27,995 bases of DNA, taken from positions 1 through 27,995 of the IMG/VR virus record IMGVR_UViG_3300049595_001665. One strand, written 5' to 3'. This DNA comes from a virus. Of this stretch, positions 17,727 through 22,715 are shown one piece after another. The translations under genes and the position numbers were made by a program. Below the pieces are notes generated by a model that was given only the letters and a program-made list of their open reading frames with translations, had not been told where the DNA came from and made no database searches. Each line of letters begins with the position of its first letter. Position 1 is the first letter of the stretch.

Positions 17727-18001
17727 ACCAAGACATAGCGCAAGCGCATAGCACAGTTACCGACTTGTTTGGCGGTACTATTATGGGTGCTATACTGCAA
17801 GTAATTATAGGCACAACCACTTTGTTTGTAGAGGTGTACACAAGTGGAGTTGATATGGATGAATTTACCAAATGGGCAATTAAAATCGGTTCGCTAATCG
17901 TGGTCATTCTCGGTATTGTTAACGGTTGGCTTGCGTACAAGAAGAACAAAATTGAATTGGCTAAACTGCAGAATGAGCAACGAACTAATAACAATAGTTA
18001 A
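17723..18001 (+). CDS. Holin-like membrane protein
   Basis: 92 residues with two membrane-spanning segments: about residues 16-37 (FGGTIMGAILQVIIGTTTLFV) and about 50-70 (WAIKIGSLIVVILGIVNGWLA). These are separated by a short acidic loop (SGVDMDEFTK) and followed by a charged tail (KKNKIELAKLQNEQRTNNN). Small size, two membrane helices, a charged C-terminus and a place next to a DUF5675 gene fit a holin, which would make the inner membrane permeable at the end of infection. Holins share no sequence motif, so this rests on architecture. Confidence 0.6.
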   Translation: MNQDIAQAHSTVTDLFGGTIMGAILQVIIGTTTLFVEVYTSGVDMDEFTKWAIKIGSLIVVILGIVNGWLAYKKNKIELAKLQNEQRTNNNS

Positions 18002-18122
18002 GCCATTCATTGCGGTTATCATTGTAGCCGTTGCCTTTGTAATCGTTATGCGTGCCGAGTATCGCAGGGCAGTTAAAACGGTGCTTGGGGCGGTATTGGT
18101 TTGGTTAGGTTTGCGAGATTGA
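17973..18122 (+). CDS. 49-aa single-pass membrane protein nested over the holin end
   Basis: The frame overlaps the holin-like gene by 29 bases; I start it at ATG 17973. A further upstream start would add 19 residues that overlap the holin gene. One membrane helix (residues about 8-26: IVKPFIAVIIVAVAFVIVM) is followed by a basic segment (RAEYRRAVK) and a short second hydrophobic stretch (VLGAVLVWLGL). It could be an antiholin, a second holin or a lysis accessory. The -35-like half of the next promoter lies inside its last codons. Confidence 0.5.
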   Translation: MSNELITIVKPFIAVIIVAVAFVIVMRAEYRRAVKTVLGAVLVWLGLRD

Positions 18123-18140
18123 ATTTAATTACTATCTTTG
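18110..18140 (+). promoter_or_regulatory. Bacteroidota-type promoter before 18164
   Basis: TTTG at 18110-18113 and TATCTTTG at 18133-18140 with a 19-base spacer match the Bacteroidota consensus (TTTG, 19-21 bases, TAnnTTTG) exactly. A start near 18146 would give a leader of about 18 bases before ATG 18164. Confidence 0.75.
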
Positions 18141-18163
18141 CGGCAAACTAAAACAAAAAACCT

Positions 18164-18382
18164 ATGAGCCGAAATCAAAGAAAATTATTTGAAGCGACCG
18201 TGTTTGCGGTCATTTCAGTTGTGATGAACACAGCCGTGTTGCATGACATTAAGAACATTTCGTTAGAGATTATCACAATGGAAAGCCGATTGCTTCAAGC
18301 ATTCTGCTGTTTGTCATTAAGTGCCGTGCTTGCTACGTTGCCTATTACATTATTCACTTGGTATAAAAGTATAAAGGGATGA
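18164..18382 (+). CDS. Two-helix small membrane protein
   Basis: 72 residues from ATG 18164, just after a strong promoter and an A-rich leader (aaaacaaaaaacct). Membrane segments are visible at about residues 10-28 (ATVFAVISVVMNTAVL) and about 44-66 (LLQAFCCLSLSAVLATLPITLF), with basic residues at both ends. The end overlaps the DUF5675 gene as ATGA. A lysis function such as holin is possible; two or three candidates for this role occur in this area. Confidence 0.55.
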   Translation: MSRNQRKLFEATVFAVISVVMNTAVLHDIKNISLEIITMESRLLQAFCCLSLSAVLATLPITLFTWYKSIKG

Positions 18383-18810
18383 TAACAGCCACACTAACAC
18401 GCATACCACAGCCAAGTCAAATGCTCGGTAAATTAATTGTGCGAGAAAACAACGCAGTTATATTCGAGTGCGATACCATTGAACTTCCATACTTGAACAA
18501 CAAGCCACAAGTGAGTTGCATACCCAAAGGTGCTTATCAAGTGGTGTATAGAGAAAGTGCAAAGTACCCGCAGCATTACCATGTGTTAGACGTACCCAAT
18601 CGCAGTTTTATCCTTATACACCAAGCCAACTATGTAGGCAGTAAGAACCCACGCACGCATAAACCCGATTTGCTCGGTTGTATTGGTGTGGGCAGGGGCT
18701 ATGCTGATTTGAACGGTGATGGCATAGTTGAACTAACAAGGTCAAATGCAACACTAAAACAGATGCTTGCAGTTATCGGTAAGAAATCATTTACATTGAC
18801 AATACTATGA
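18379..18810 (+). CDS. DUF5675 family protein
   Basis: 143 residues, coupled to the previous gene by ATGA. The pattern fits DUF5675: a beta-rich N-terminus ending in FECDTIELPYLNN, then CIPKGAYQVVYRES, HYHVLDVPNRSFILIH, a LLGCIGVGRGY segment and a C-terminal SNATLKQML helix. Conserved basic and His residues are grouped in the middle third. DUF5675 proteins are often found in phage lysis regions and are suspected of acting on the cell wall, but their biochemistry is not settled to my knowledge. Confidence 0.8.
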   Translation: MITATLTRIPQPSQMLGKLIVRENNAVIFECDTIELPYLNNKPQVSCIPKGAYQVVYRESAKYPQHYHVLDVPNRSFILIHQANYVGSKNPRTHKPDLLGCIGVGRGYADLNGDGIVELTRSNATLKQMLAVIGKKSFTLTIL

Positions 18811-18983
18811 TAAAAGGCAAACGATACAACTATTCGGGCAAGGTCATTACTTACCTACGCATGATAACTATACCCATTGCAGGACACATGATGCCACACA
18901 TGGAGTTTATGGCTGAAAGCGGTGCGAAGTTTACCATGACCATAAAAGAGTTTGAACGATTGAATTTACAGGAAGTGATATGA
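18807..18983 (+). CDS. 58-aa protein, unknown
   Basis: ATG 18807 overlaps the previous stop, and TGA at 18981-18983 overlaps the next ATG at 18980; this ATGA coupling on both sides is strong evidence that the frame is used. The peptide is basic at the start (MIKGKRYNYSGKVITYLRM), Met-rich in the middle (GHMMPHMEFMAESG) and ends in an amphipathic helix. I do not recognise it. Confidence 0.65.
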   Translation: MIKGKRYNYSGKVITYLRMITIPIAGHMMPHMEFMAESGAKFTMTIKEFERLNLQEVI

Positions 18984-19210
18984 GCGAAGCGGTTAATCAT
19001 CCAAAGCATTACGGTGGCAAGGACAACCCGCTTGAAGTCATTAACATCATCAATCATTACAAGTTAAACTTTGAATTGGGCAACTTAATTAAATACGTGT
19101 TACGTGCCGATAACAAGGGTAACAGAAAACAGGACTTGCAGAAAGCATTGTGGTACTTGGAATATGAAATTAATAAATATGAAAATGATGCACGAAACAC
19201 CAATCAATAA
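18980..19210 (+). CDS. DUF3310 family phage protein
   Basis: 76 residues from ATG 18980. The family signature is clear: VNHPKHYGG at residues 5-13, NPLEVINII, LGNLIKYVLRADNKGN and DLQKALWYLEYEI. DUF3310 proteins are small and common in phages of many hosts; they are sometimes annotated as nucleotide-kinase-like, but the function is not established. The gene is the last one before the cassette-like modules, whose first recognisable end begins 22 bases downstream. Confidence 0.9.
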   Translation: MSEAVNHPKHYGGKDNPLEVINIINHYKLNFELGNLIKYVLRADNKGNRKQDLQKALWYLEYEINKYENDARNTNQ

Positions 19211-19409
19211 TAAAACCGTTAATAGTGATTTGGGTGCTGTTAGCGGCAGTTTATCTCACGATATTTATTTATTTAAGGTAAAAGATTATACAACTATTTT
19301 ACTTGGTAGATACCACGATGGAAAATTCTACATTCAACGTGGAGATGGAGTAAAATATGAGTATGAAGCGTACAGAGTTGTTTGGAAACGGTTACTAAAT
19401 TGCCACTAA
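19188..19409 (+). CDS. Cassette 1 open reading frame, unknown
   Basis: 73 residues if started at ATG 19188 (ATG 19185 is equally possible). The frame runs upstream through DUF3310 coding sequence, so the start is uncertain. It crosses the module end GTTAGCGGC at 19239-19247 and stops with TGC CAC TAA inside the module end GCCACTAAC. The recognisable protein begins about at SHDIYLFKVKDYTT and includes LLGRYHDGKFYIQRGDG and YEAYRVVWKRL, a small beta-rich domain. No ATG lies within the module upstream of this, so either the product is fused to phage sequence or an unusual start is used. Confidence 0.5.
   Translation: MHETPINNKTVNSDLGAVSGSLSHDIYLFKVKDYTTILLGRYHDGKFYIQRGDGVKYEYEAYRVVWKRLLNCH
19239..19247 (+). 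repeat. Left end mark of cassette 1 (GTTAGCGGC)
   Basis: GTTAGCGGC here is complementary, with one mismatch, to GCCACTAAC at 19402-19410. It is preceded by GGGTGCT, giving GTGCTGTTAGCGGC, nearly identical to GTGCTGTTAGTGGC at 19526-19539 and sharing GTGCTGTTA with 22650-22658. The rest of the left hairpin arm is not recognisable, so this module is probably truncated on its left. Confidence 0.55.
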
Positions 19410-19539
19410 CGTTTTGCAGATTTGCGTTCGGTGGCGCATTGAACCACCGCAGTTGATTTGAAATACTAAACTTAAAATATATGGCAAAAGATAATTTGAA
19501 ACACGAACCCGCCACTGACGCAAATGTGCTGTTAGTGGC
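19402..19539 (+). repeat. attC-like hairpin site A between cassettes 1 and 2
   Basis: The site runs from GCCACTAAC (19402-19410) to GTTAGTGGC (19531-19539), which are perfect inverted copies. Inside, GCAGATTTGCG (19416-19426) pairs with CGCAAATGTGC (19519-19529) with one mismatch, and the five bases GTTTT between TAAC and GCAG stay unpaired. A further internal hairpin is CGGTGG with CCACCG around 19430-19448. The organisation (outer boxes, unpaired spacer, inner boxes with one odd base, variable centre) recalls integron attC sites, but the spacers are 5 and 1 bases, unlike canonical attC. Confidence 0.65.
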
Positions 19540-19714
19540 TGGTGCAGGAACTAATGATGGTTTATGTATAGGATTTACTTGCAAGATATGTGATGGAACA
19601 CAAACTCTACAAGCATCTTATTACAGAGCAAATGAGTTATTTCCTGTGTGTGATGAATGTTTAAAAGATTTAAAAGAGTTTGTTTTATCGAAACGTGGTA
19701 GCACTTGCCACTAA
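19481..19714 (+). CDS. Cassette 2 protein, CxxC zinc-ribbon-like, 77 aa
   Basis: 77 residues from ATG 19481, which lies in the loop of hairpin site A; no other ATG follows in frame. The first 22 residues are therefore encoded by the hairpin arm and may not be part of the ancestral protein. The conserved-looking part contains CKIC at about residues 35-38 and CDEC at about 58-61, with SYYRANELFPV between, a two-pair cysteine pattern that probably binds zinc. The stop is TGC CAC TAA inside GCCACTAAC, the same ending as the cassette 1 frame. Function unknown. Confidence 0.65.
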   Translation: MAKDNLKHEPATDANVLLVAGAGTNDGLCIGFTCKICDGTQTLQASYYRANELFPVCDECLKDLKEFVLSKRGSTCH

Positions 19715-19842
19715 CGGTTTGAGTATTGCCGAAGGGCAGAATTAGAACGACTAAATTTGCAAACAAGCACTAAAGATGATTAGAACTACAAAAATTCAAT
19801 ACAGCACGACAGCCTGCCTTTTGGCAATACTTTGTTATGGGC
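19707..19842 (+). repeat. attC-like hairpin site B between cassettes 2 and 3
   Basis: The outer boxes are GCCACTAAC (19707-19715) and GTTATGGGC (19834-19842). They pair only at TAAC/GTTA, but each matches its own module perfectly (19531-19539 and 20162-20170). The inner arms at 19723-19739 and 19814-19830 are a 17-base inverted repeat with 2 mismatches (GTATTGCC / GGCAATAC at the core). The 74 bases between the arms contain no clear gene. Confidence 0.68.
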
Positions 19843-19897
19843 TGCCGTTTCAAGATAATGCTCTGGGCGGGCTTTGTAAAACCCACAATTAAATAAA

Positions 19898-20116
19898 ATG
19901 GAAAATTCATTTTTCGACAGGCTTCTAACCGAAGCACAAGAGTTGGCGATTAAAGTAAACGCCTTAAATGACTTTATGAGAACGCAAAAATTTGTTGACC
20001 TTGACAGGCAGAACAAAGACTTGCTTTACAAGCAGTCAAGATTGATGAACGAGTATTTACAAGTACTTGGTCAACGAATTGAATTACTTGGAGAAAAATT
20101 TTCATTTCCAAAGTAA
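19898..20116 (+). CDS. acb2-like: Acb2-like (crAss001_48-related) anti-CBASS candidate
   Basis: 72 residues from ATG 19898 in cassette 3. The protein is entirely helical and matches, by pattern, the small phage family that includes Acb2 (T4 Vs.4) and crAss001_48-related proteins: FDRLLTEAQELAIKVNALNDF, then FVDLDRQNKDLLYKQSRLMNEY and the ending VLGQRIELL. Acb2 forms hexamers that bind cyclic nucleotides and so silence CBASS (and related cyclic-nucleotide) immunity. The size matches the family. The cassette setting, flanked by an inverted repeat, suggests recent acquisition. The family call is from memory and has not been checked by a profile search. Confidence 0.65.
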   Translation: MENSFFDRLLTEAQELAIKVNALNDFMRTQKFVDLDRQNKDLLYKQSRLMNEYLQVLGQRIELLGEKFSFPK

Positions 20117-20117
20117 T

Positions 20118-20170
20118 CTTGTGGGTTTCGTAGGATGGTTTTTCGGGACTGTCCTACGGTTGCCCATAAC
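20118..20170 (+). repeat. Right end of cassette 3 with hairpin
   Basis: The inverted copy of the module's left end occurs here: GTTATGGGCTGCCGT (19834-19848) against ACGGTTGCCCATAAC (20156-20170), 13 of 15 bases complementary. CTTGTGGGTTT near 20118 also mirrors AAACCCACAA near 19880. A local hairpin is formed by CGTAGGA and TCCTACG (about 20129-20158), with a 16-base loop. Confidence 0.6.
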
Positions 20171-20208
20171 TACCTACTACCCGCTACAAACATTCGCATA
20201 CACAACAA
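20167..20208 (+). repeat. 42-base element next to the cassette insertion, copy 1
   Basis: From TAAC at the cassette end the sequence TAACTACCnnCTACCCGCTA, eight variable bases, then CGC and ACAACAA is also found, with the same spacing, at 24005-24046 after the second insertion. Both copies lie just upstream of an ATG (20220 and 24054). It may be a recognised insertion target or a conserved gene leader. Confidence 0.6.
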
Positions 20209-20219
20209 AAAAAACAAAC

Positions 20220-20477
20220 ATGAAAATACTTGATAGCTTTAAGAACATAAAGGGCAACTATTCAGCACGTAAGTTGAGCGCATTCGTAGCTGTTGCAACT
20301 TCGATATACATCACAGCAAGGTTGATACCAGAAGCCGCTCAAATCGATGCGCTTTATGCTTGGTTGATATTCGCTGCCGTATGTATGGGCATTGTAACGG
20401 TTGAGCAGATAGTCAACCTACGAAGTAACACGCAACAGCCAAAGGTGGATATGAGAGAAGAGGGGGCGGGATGCTGA
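20220..20477 (+). CDS. Small two-helix membrane protein
   Basis: 85 residues from ATG 20220. An upstream start at 20067 would run back through the cassette end and is rejected. Membrane segments appear at about residues 19-37 (LSAFVAVATSIYITARLI) and 44-65 (ALYAWLIFAAVCMGIVTVEQIV), followed by a polar tail. Small membrane proteins of this shape are common near the lysis genes of phages from this phylum; a holin role is possible. The end overlaps the next gene by 7 bases. Confidence 0.6.
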   Translation: MKILDSFKNIKGNYSARKLSAFVAVATSIYITARLIPEAAQIDALYAWLIFAAVCMGIVTVEQIVNLRSNTQQPKVDMREEGAGC

Positions 20478-20893
20478 TACTCAACCCAAGAATAATGACC
20501 TTTAAGTTTACCGTGCCAGACATGCAACCGAGCGAGGGCATTCAAAAGATTGCAGGATTTAGCCGTGGGCATCATCATGTTGACAGCGTGCGCATAGGCA
20601 TCAACAGAAGCGAAGATACAAGCACTTGCCGTTTGTTTCTGTACACCTACTTAAACGGCAAACAGATAAGCAAGTACATTGGCGAGGTGCAAGTAGGGGA
20701 GTTGTGCCACGTAACATTGAAAATGAGCCGTTACGAATACTATTGCATTGTCAATGATATGACACAAGGGTTTAGCTTCCCGAGCCGTAGAACATTGCCA
20801 ATTGGTTATACTTTGAAACCGTATGCAGAGGAAGATTATACCAATAAGCGCATACCATTCAAGGTCAAAGTTGAAAACATTATATTAGTATGA
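20471..20893 (+). CDS. Beta-rich protein, unknown
   Basis: 140 residues from ATG 20471; a second ATG at residue 9 is an alternative start (MTFKFTVPDMQ), which would remove the overlap with the gene before. The protein has a FSRGHHHVDSVRIGINR segment with three His in a row, a C/H-containing middle (STCRLFLYTYLNGKQ, LCHVTLKMSRYEYYC) and alternating hydrophobic residues, which suggests a beta-sandwich. It is coupled by ATGA to the membrane protein that follows. I do not recognise it. Confidence 0.55.
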   Translation: MLILNPRIMTFKFTVPDMQPSEGIQKIAGFSRGHHHVDSVRIGINRSEDTSTCRLFLYTYLNGKQISKYIGEVQVGELCHVTLKMSRYEYYCIVNDMTQGFSFPSRRTLPIGYTLKPYAEEDYTNKRIPFKVKVENIILV

Positions 20894-21330
20894 GGGTATA
20901 TTTGCAACTTGCCGCCTTGTTACTTGTGTTGGTGGCCATGACTTACCGAACGTGCCACAGAACGCACGTAGAGCCATTTAATGTTAACCACAACCTTGAT
21001 AGTTTATTGAACCAAACCGAAGTGTTGCGTGAACGTGCAAGAATAGCCGAAAGCCAAAGCAGAATACGTGATACTATTTATGTTACAAGGGTAAAGTACA
21101 TTCGCACCATTGCACCTGCCGAGTGTGATACATTCATTCAGTTAGTGGTACAAGAATGCGATACACTCATACAGATAAAAGAAGTTGAGATAGCGGTTAA
21201 AGATAGCGTAATTGTTGCCGACTCAACGCTCATTGTAGCTCAACATAAAGAGATACGCAAACAGCGCAGGCACAAGCGCATTGCGGTATTAGGGGCGGTA
21301 ATGATATTTATTTTGTCGGTGTTAAATTAA
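20890..21330 (+). CDS. Membrane-anchored coiled-coil protein (spanin-like candidate)
   Basis: 146 residues with an N-terminal membrane segment (LQLAALLLVLVAMTYRTC, about residues 4-20), a long charged helical region (about 35-60 and 85-120, with Arg/Glu-rich coiled-coil heptads), and a C-terminal hydrophobic segment (IAVLGAVMIFILSVL, about 130-145). Terminal membrane helices around a periplasmic coiled coil suggest a spanin-like or other lysis-envelope protein. Bacteroidota phages lack well-defined spanins, so this is tentative. It is the last gene before a promoter and a terminator. Confidence 0.5.
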   Translation: MRVYLQLAALLLVLVAMTYRTCHRTHVEPFNVNHNLDSLLNQTEVLRERARIAESQSRIRDTIYVTRVKYIRTIAPAECDTFIQLVVQECDTLIQIKEVEIAVKDSVIVADSTLIVAQHKEIRKQRRHKRIAVLGAVMIFILSVLN

Positions 21331-21342
21331 TTACTATATTTG
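21312..21342 (+). promoter_or_regulatory. Bacteroidota-type promoter P1
   Basis: TTTG at 21312-21315 and TATATTTG at 21335-21342 are separated by 19 bases and match the consensus. The bases before the -7 box (AATTAATTAC) closely match those of the promoter at 18110-18140, so both may be recognised by the same factor. The box lies just after the stop codon of the previous gene. Confidence 0.72.
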
Positions 21343-21348
21343 ACCACG

Positions 21349-21408
21349 TTTTCATAGGGCGTAAAATTTGTTTTAAAGGGCAGTCAGCAATGGCTGCTTT
21401 TTTTGTTT
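21349..21408 (+). ncRNA. Putative ~60-nt terminated transcript
   Basis: If P1 starts transcription near 21349, the strong terminator at 21375-21404 would stop it after about 60 nucleotides. There is no open reading frame of note in this span. It could be a small RNA, or a leader whose terminator is overcome under some condition so that P1 also reads the genes from 21488. Only the promoter and terminator motifs are seen; the RNA itself is inferred. Confidence 0.45.
21375..21404 (+). terminator. Intrinsic terminator
   Basis: GCAGTC (21380-21385) pairs with GGCTGC (21392-21397) across the loop AGCAAT, with an A/T extension of the stem, followed by seven T bases at 21398-21404. This is a standard Rho-independent terminator ending the block that finishes at 21330 and any RNA made from P1. 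Confidence 0.75.
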
Positions 21409-21431
21409 TAACAAATTTTAACAAAATAAAG

Positions 21432-21462
21432 TTTGCAGGTATGAAAAATAGGTTGATATTTG
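21432..21462 (+). promoter_or_regulatory. Bacteroidota-type promoter P2
   Basis: TTTG at 21432-21435 and GATATTTG at 21455-21462 with a 19-base spacer; the -7 box has one mismatch to TAnnTTTG. A start near 21468 would give a leader of about 20 bases before ATG 21488. Confidence 0.6.
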
Positions 21463-21487
21463 TGCCAACAAATTAAAACAAATAACT

Positions 21488-21637
21488 ATGACAACAGCAA
21501 CAGTAAAATCAGAAGCAAAATGGAAAACACAATTTCAAATAATGTGGAACAACACACCAAAGAAATTAAGAAGAACCATCTCACAAGTAAACAACATTAA
21601 ATCACAAGCAAAATTATACGTAGCATTATGGATGTAA
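21488..21637 (+). CDS. 49-aa basic protein, unknown
   Basis: First gene after P2, with the A-rich leader aaaacaaataact before ATG 21488 and TAA at 21635-21637, overlapping the next gene by 10 bases. The peptide is basic and polar (KWKTQFQIMWNNTPKKLRR), with a helical end (LYVALWM). Its strong leader and promoter position suggest it is well expressed. Small first genes of an early phage block often modify the host, but no function can be assigned here. Confidence 0.55.
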   Translation: MTTATVKSEAKWKTQFQIMWNNTPKKLRRTISQVNNIKSQAKLYVALWM

Positions 21638-21849
21638 CAGCAAAAATGGAGCAGGGCAATATAAAAGCCCTGTTTCCTAACTTAGGGATGGAAGTAATTA
21701 CAAATGGCTGTGTTTGCCAAATTATTCAAATCACATCCCAACAAATAAAAGTGGAAATAACCGAAGCAATAAACCCTATGTATAAAGTTGGAAATCAAAT
21801 TTGGGTTGATAGCTTTTTAATACAATCAGATGAAAAAGAAAAAAAGTGA
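21628..21849 (+). CDS. 73-aa protein, unknown
   Basis: ATG 21628, overlapping the gene before by 10 bases. The composition suggests a compact beta domain (MEVITNGCVCQIIQITSQQIKVEITEA, then VGNQIWVDSFLI) with a Lys/Glu tail. The CVC pair is notable. The stop TGA overlaps the next ATG as TGATG. Family not recognised. Confidence 0.6.
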   Translation: MDVTAKMEQGNIKALFPNLGMEVITNGCVCQIIQITSQQIKVEITEAINPMYKVGNQIWVDSFLIQSDEKEKK

Positions 21850-22076
21850 TGGAAAATTTTAAAGAAAAAGCAACTCAATTAATTGATAAATACAAACCAT
21901 TATGCGGTGGTTATTGGGGAGGCAAAATAAATAAAGAATTTGCCAAGCAGTCAGCAATAATTGCGGTTAATGAAATAATTGCAGCCATACCAACTAAGCC
22001 AAGTACAAATGAAACTGAAAGGCTTGATGCTATTATGTATTGGATTAATGTTAAACAAGAAATAGAAAATATATGA
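21849..22076 (+). CDS. 75-aa helical protein, unknown
   Basis: I take ATG 21849 (TGATG overlap); GTG 21846 in the same frame would add one residue. The N-terminal half has a FKEKATQLIDKYKPLCGGYWGGKINKEFA segment split by glycine, and the rest is helical (AIIAVNEIIAAIP, then RLDAIMYWINVKQEIENI). The stop overlaps the next ATG. Probably an early accessory protein; function unknown. Confidence 0.6.
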   Translation: MENFKEKATQLIDKYKPLCGGYWGGKINKEFAKQSAIIAVNEIIAAIPTKPSTNETERLDAIMYWINVKQEIENI

Positions 22077-22321
22077 AAACAGCAGTGGACTGGTTAATTG
22101 AACAATTAACTCCTTCAATATCTTTGCAACAAAAACATATTGATGAATTAAAAGAGAAAGCTAAAGAAATGGAAAAAGGTCAAATAGTCGATGCAATAGT
22201 TTTTGCATTTCAACAAATTGATAAAACTCCATACGGAATGGAATATCTAAGCAAGCTTGATAATGCAATTTCAAATGCTGTGTATTATTATAATGAAACT
22301 TATAACAAACAAAACAAATAA
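22073..22321 (+). CDS. 82-aa helical early protein, unknown
   Basis: ATG 22073 overlaps the previous stop (ATGA). The start (KTAVDWLIEQL), a central helix KHIDELKEKAKEMEKGQIVDA and the ending YYNETY resemble a short protein I often associate with phages and mobile DNA of Bacteroidota, but I know no function for it. It is amphipathic and acidic, without a membrane segment. Confidence 0.6.
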   Translation: MKTAVDWLIEQLTPSISLQQKHIDELKEKAKEMEKGQIVDAIVFAFQQIDKTPYGMEYLSKLDNAISNAVYYYNETYNKQNK

Positions 22322-22323
22322 CT

Positions 22324-22407
22324 ATGGCATCAATCCTCTTACTAATCTTCACAACAGCAACGCTCACTTGGGCAGCAACATCACAACGTAATAACGCAAA
22401 GAAATGA
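22324..22407 (+). CDS. 27-aa single-pass membrane microprotein
   Basis: ATG 22324 follows the leader aaaacaaataact, identical to the leader of the gene at 21488. The peptide is one hydrophobic helix (SILLLIFTTATLTWAATS) with a basic, Asn-rich end (QRNNAKK). The stop overlaps the next ATG (ATGA). Good leader and overlap on both sides make it a likely real gene, despite its size. Confidence 0.55.
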   Translation: MASILLLIFTTATLTWAATSQRNNAKK

Positions 22408-22577
22408 TACGACCACACTCCGACCGAAACCAAGGCCGCAAATTAGAGCCGCCTGCCGTGCGTATACGCATACCCGAAATGTACCGTGACCACATCCGAG
22501 CCGAAATCAAACGGCTCAAAGCTACTGCTGAATACAAGGCGGTTATGAAGCGGATAAATGATGAGGATGGGGATTGA
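22404..22577 (+). CDS. 57-aa basic helical protein
   Basis: ATG 22404 overlaps the previous stop. The protein has a disordered basic start (MIRPHSDRNQGRKLEPP), a short VRIRIPEMY strand-turn that recalls small ribbon-helix-helix DNA-binding proteins, then a basic helix (RAEIKRLKATAEYKAVMKRI) and an acidic end. The DNA-binding idea is weak. The second cassette-like insertion begins two bases after its stop. Confidence 0.55.
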   Translation: MIRPHSDRNQGRKLEPPAVRIRIPEMYRDHIRAEIKRLKATAEYKAVMKRINDEDGD

Positions 22578-22578
22578 T

Positions 22579-22663
22579 TAACGTTTCGCAGATAGGCGAA
22601 GGCACAAATAGCGTTGGCATTGTGCGGTGGAATTTGGGCTTTTGCTTATGTGCTGTTATACGC
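22579..22663 (+). repeat. attC-like hairpin site C, left end of cassette 4
   Basis: TAAC at 22579-22582 and GTTATACGC at 22655-22663 bound the site. GCAGATAGGCGAAGG (22588-22602) pairs with CTTTTGCTTATGTGC (22639-22653) with 11 Watson-Crick pairs, 3 G-T pairs and one mismatch; the mismatch (the G of GCAG) is at the same place as in site A. The spacer GTTTC (22583-22587) is unpaired. The motif TAACGTTTYGCAGATWKGCG and the end ATGTGCTGTTA are shared with site A. Confidence 0.68.
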
Positions 22664-22715
22664 TGTTTGTTTTAATTTTTTGTGCGGTGGGAATTAATCA
22701 TTAAAAAATAAATAT
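22664..22715 (+). promoter_or_regulatory. Cassette 4 leader with direct repeat
   Basis: TTGTGCGGTGG at 22680-22690 repeats the same 11 bases at 22620-22630, followed by (G)AATT in both. An A/T-rich leader (aaaaaataaatat) precedes ATG 22716. I see no clear TTTG/TAnnTTTG promoter in this stretch. Confidence 0.35.

Noticed and set aside
19786-20016. Minus-strand frame over the Acb2-like gene
   Set aside because: The + strand frame has a recognisable family pattern and a good start, so the opposite frame is a shadow.
22459-22470. Perfect 12-base palindrome TGCGTATACGCA as an operator or recombination site
   Set aside because: It lies inside a coding region and is single; it shares GTATACGC with the nearby cassette end, but there is no second copy to support a function.
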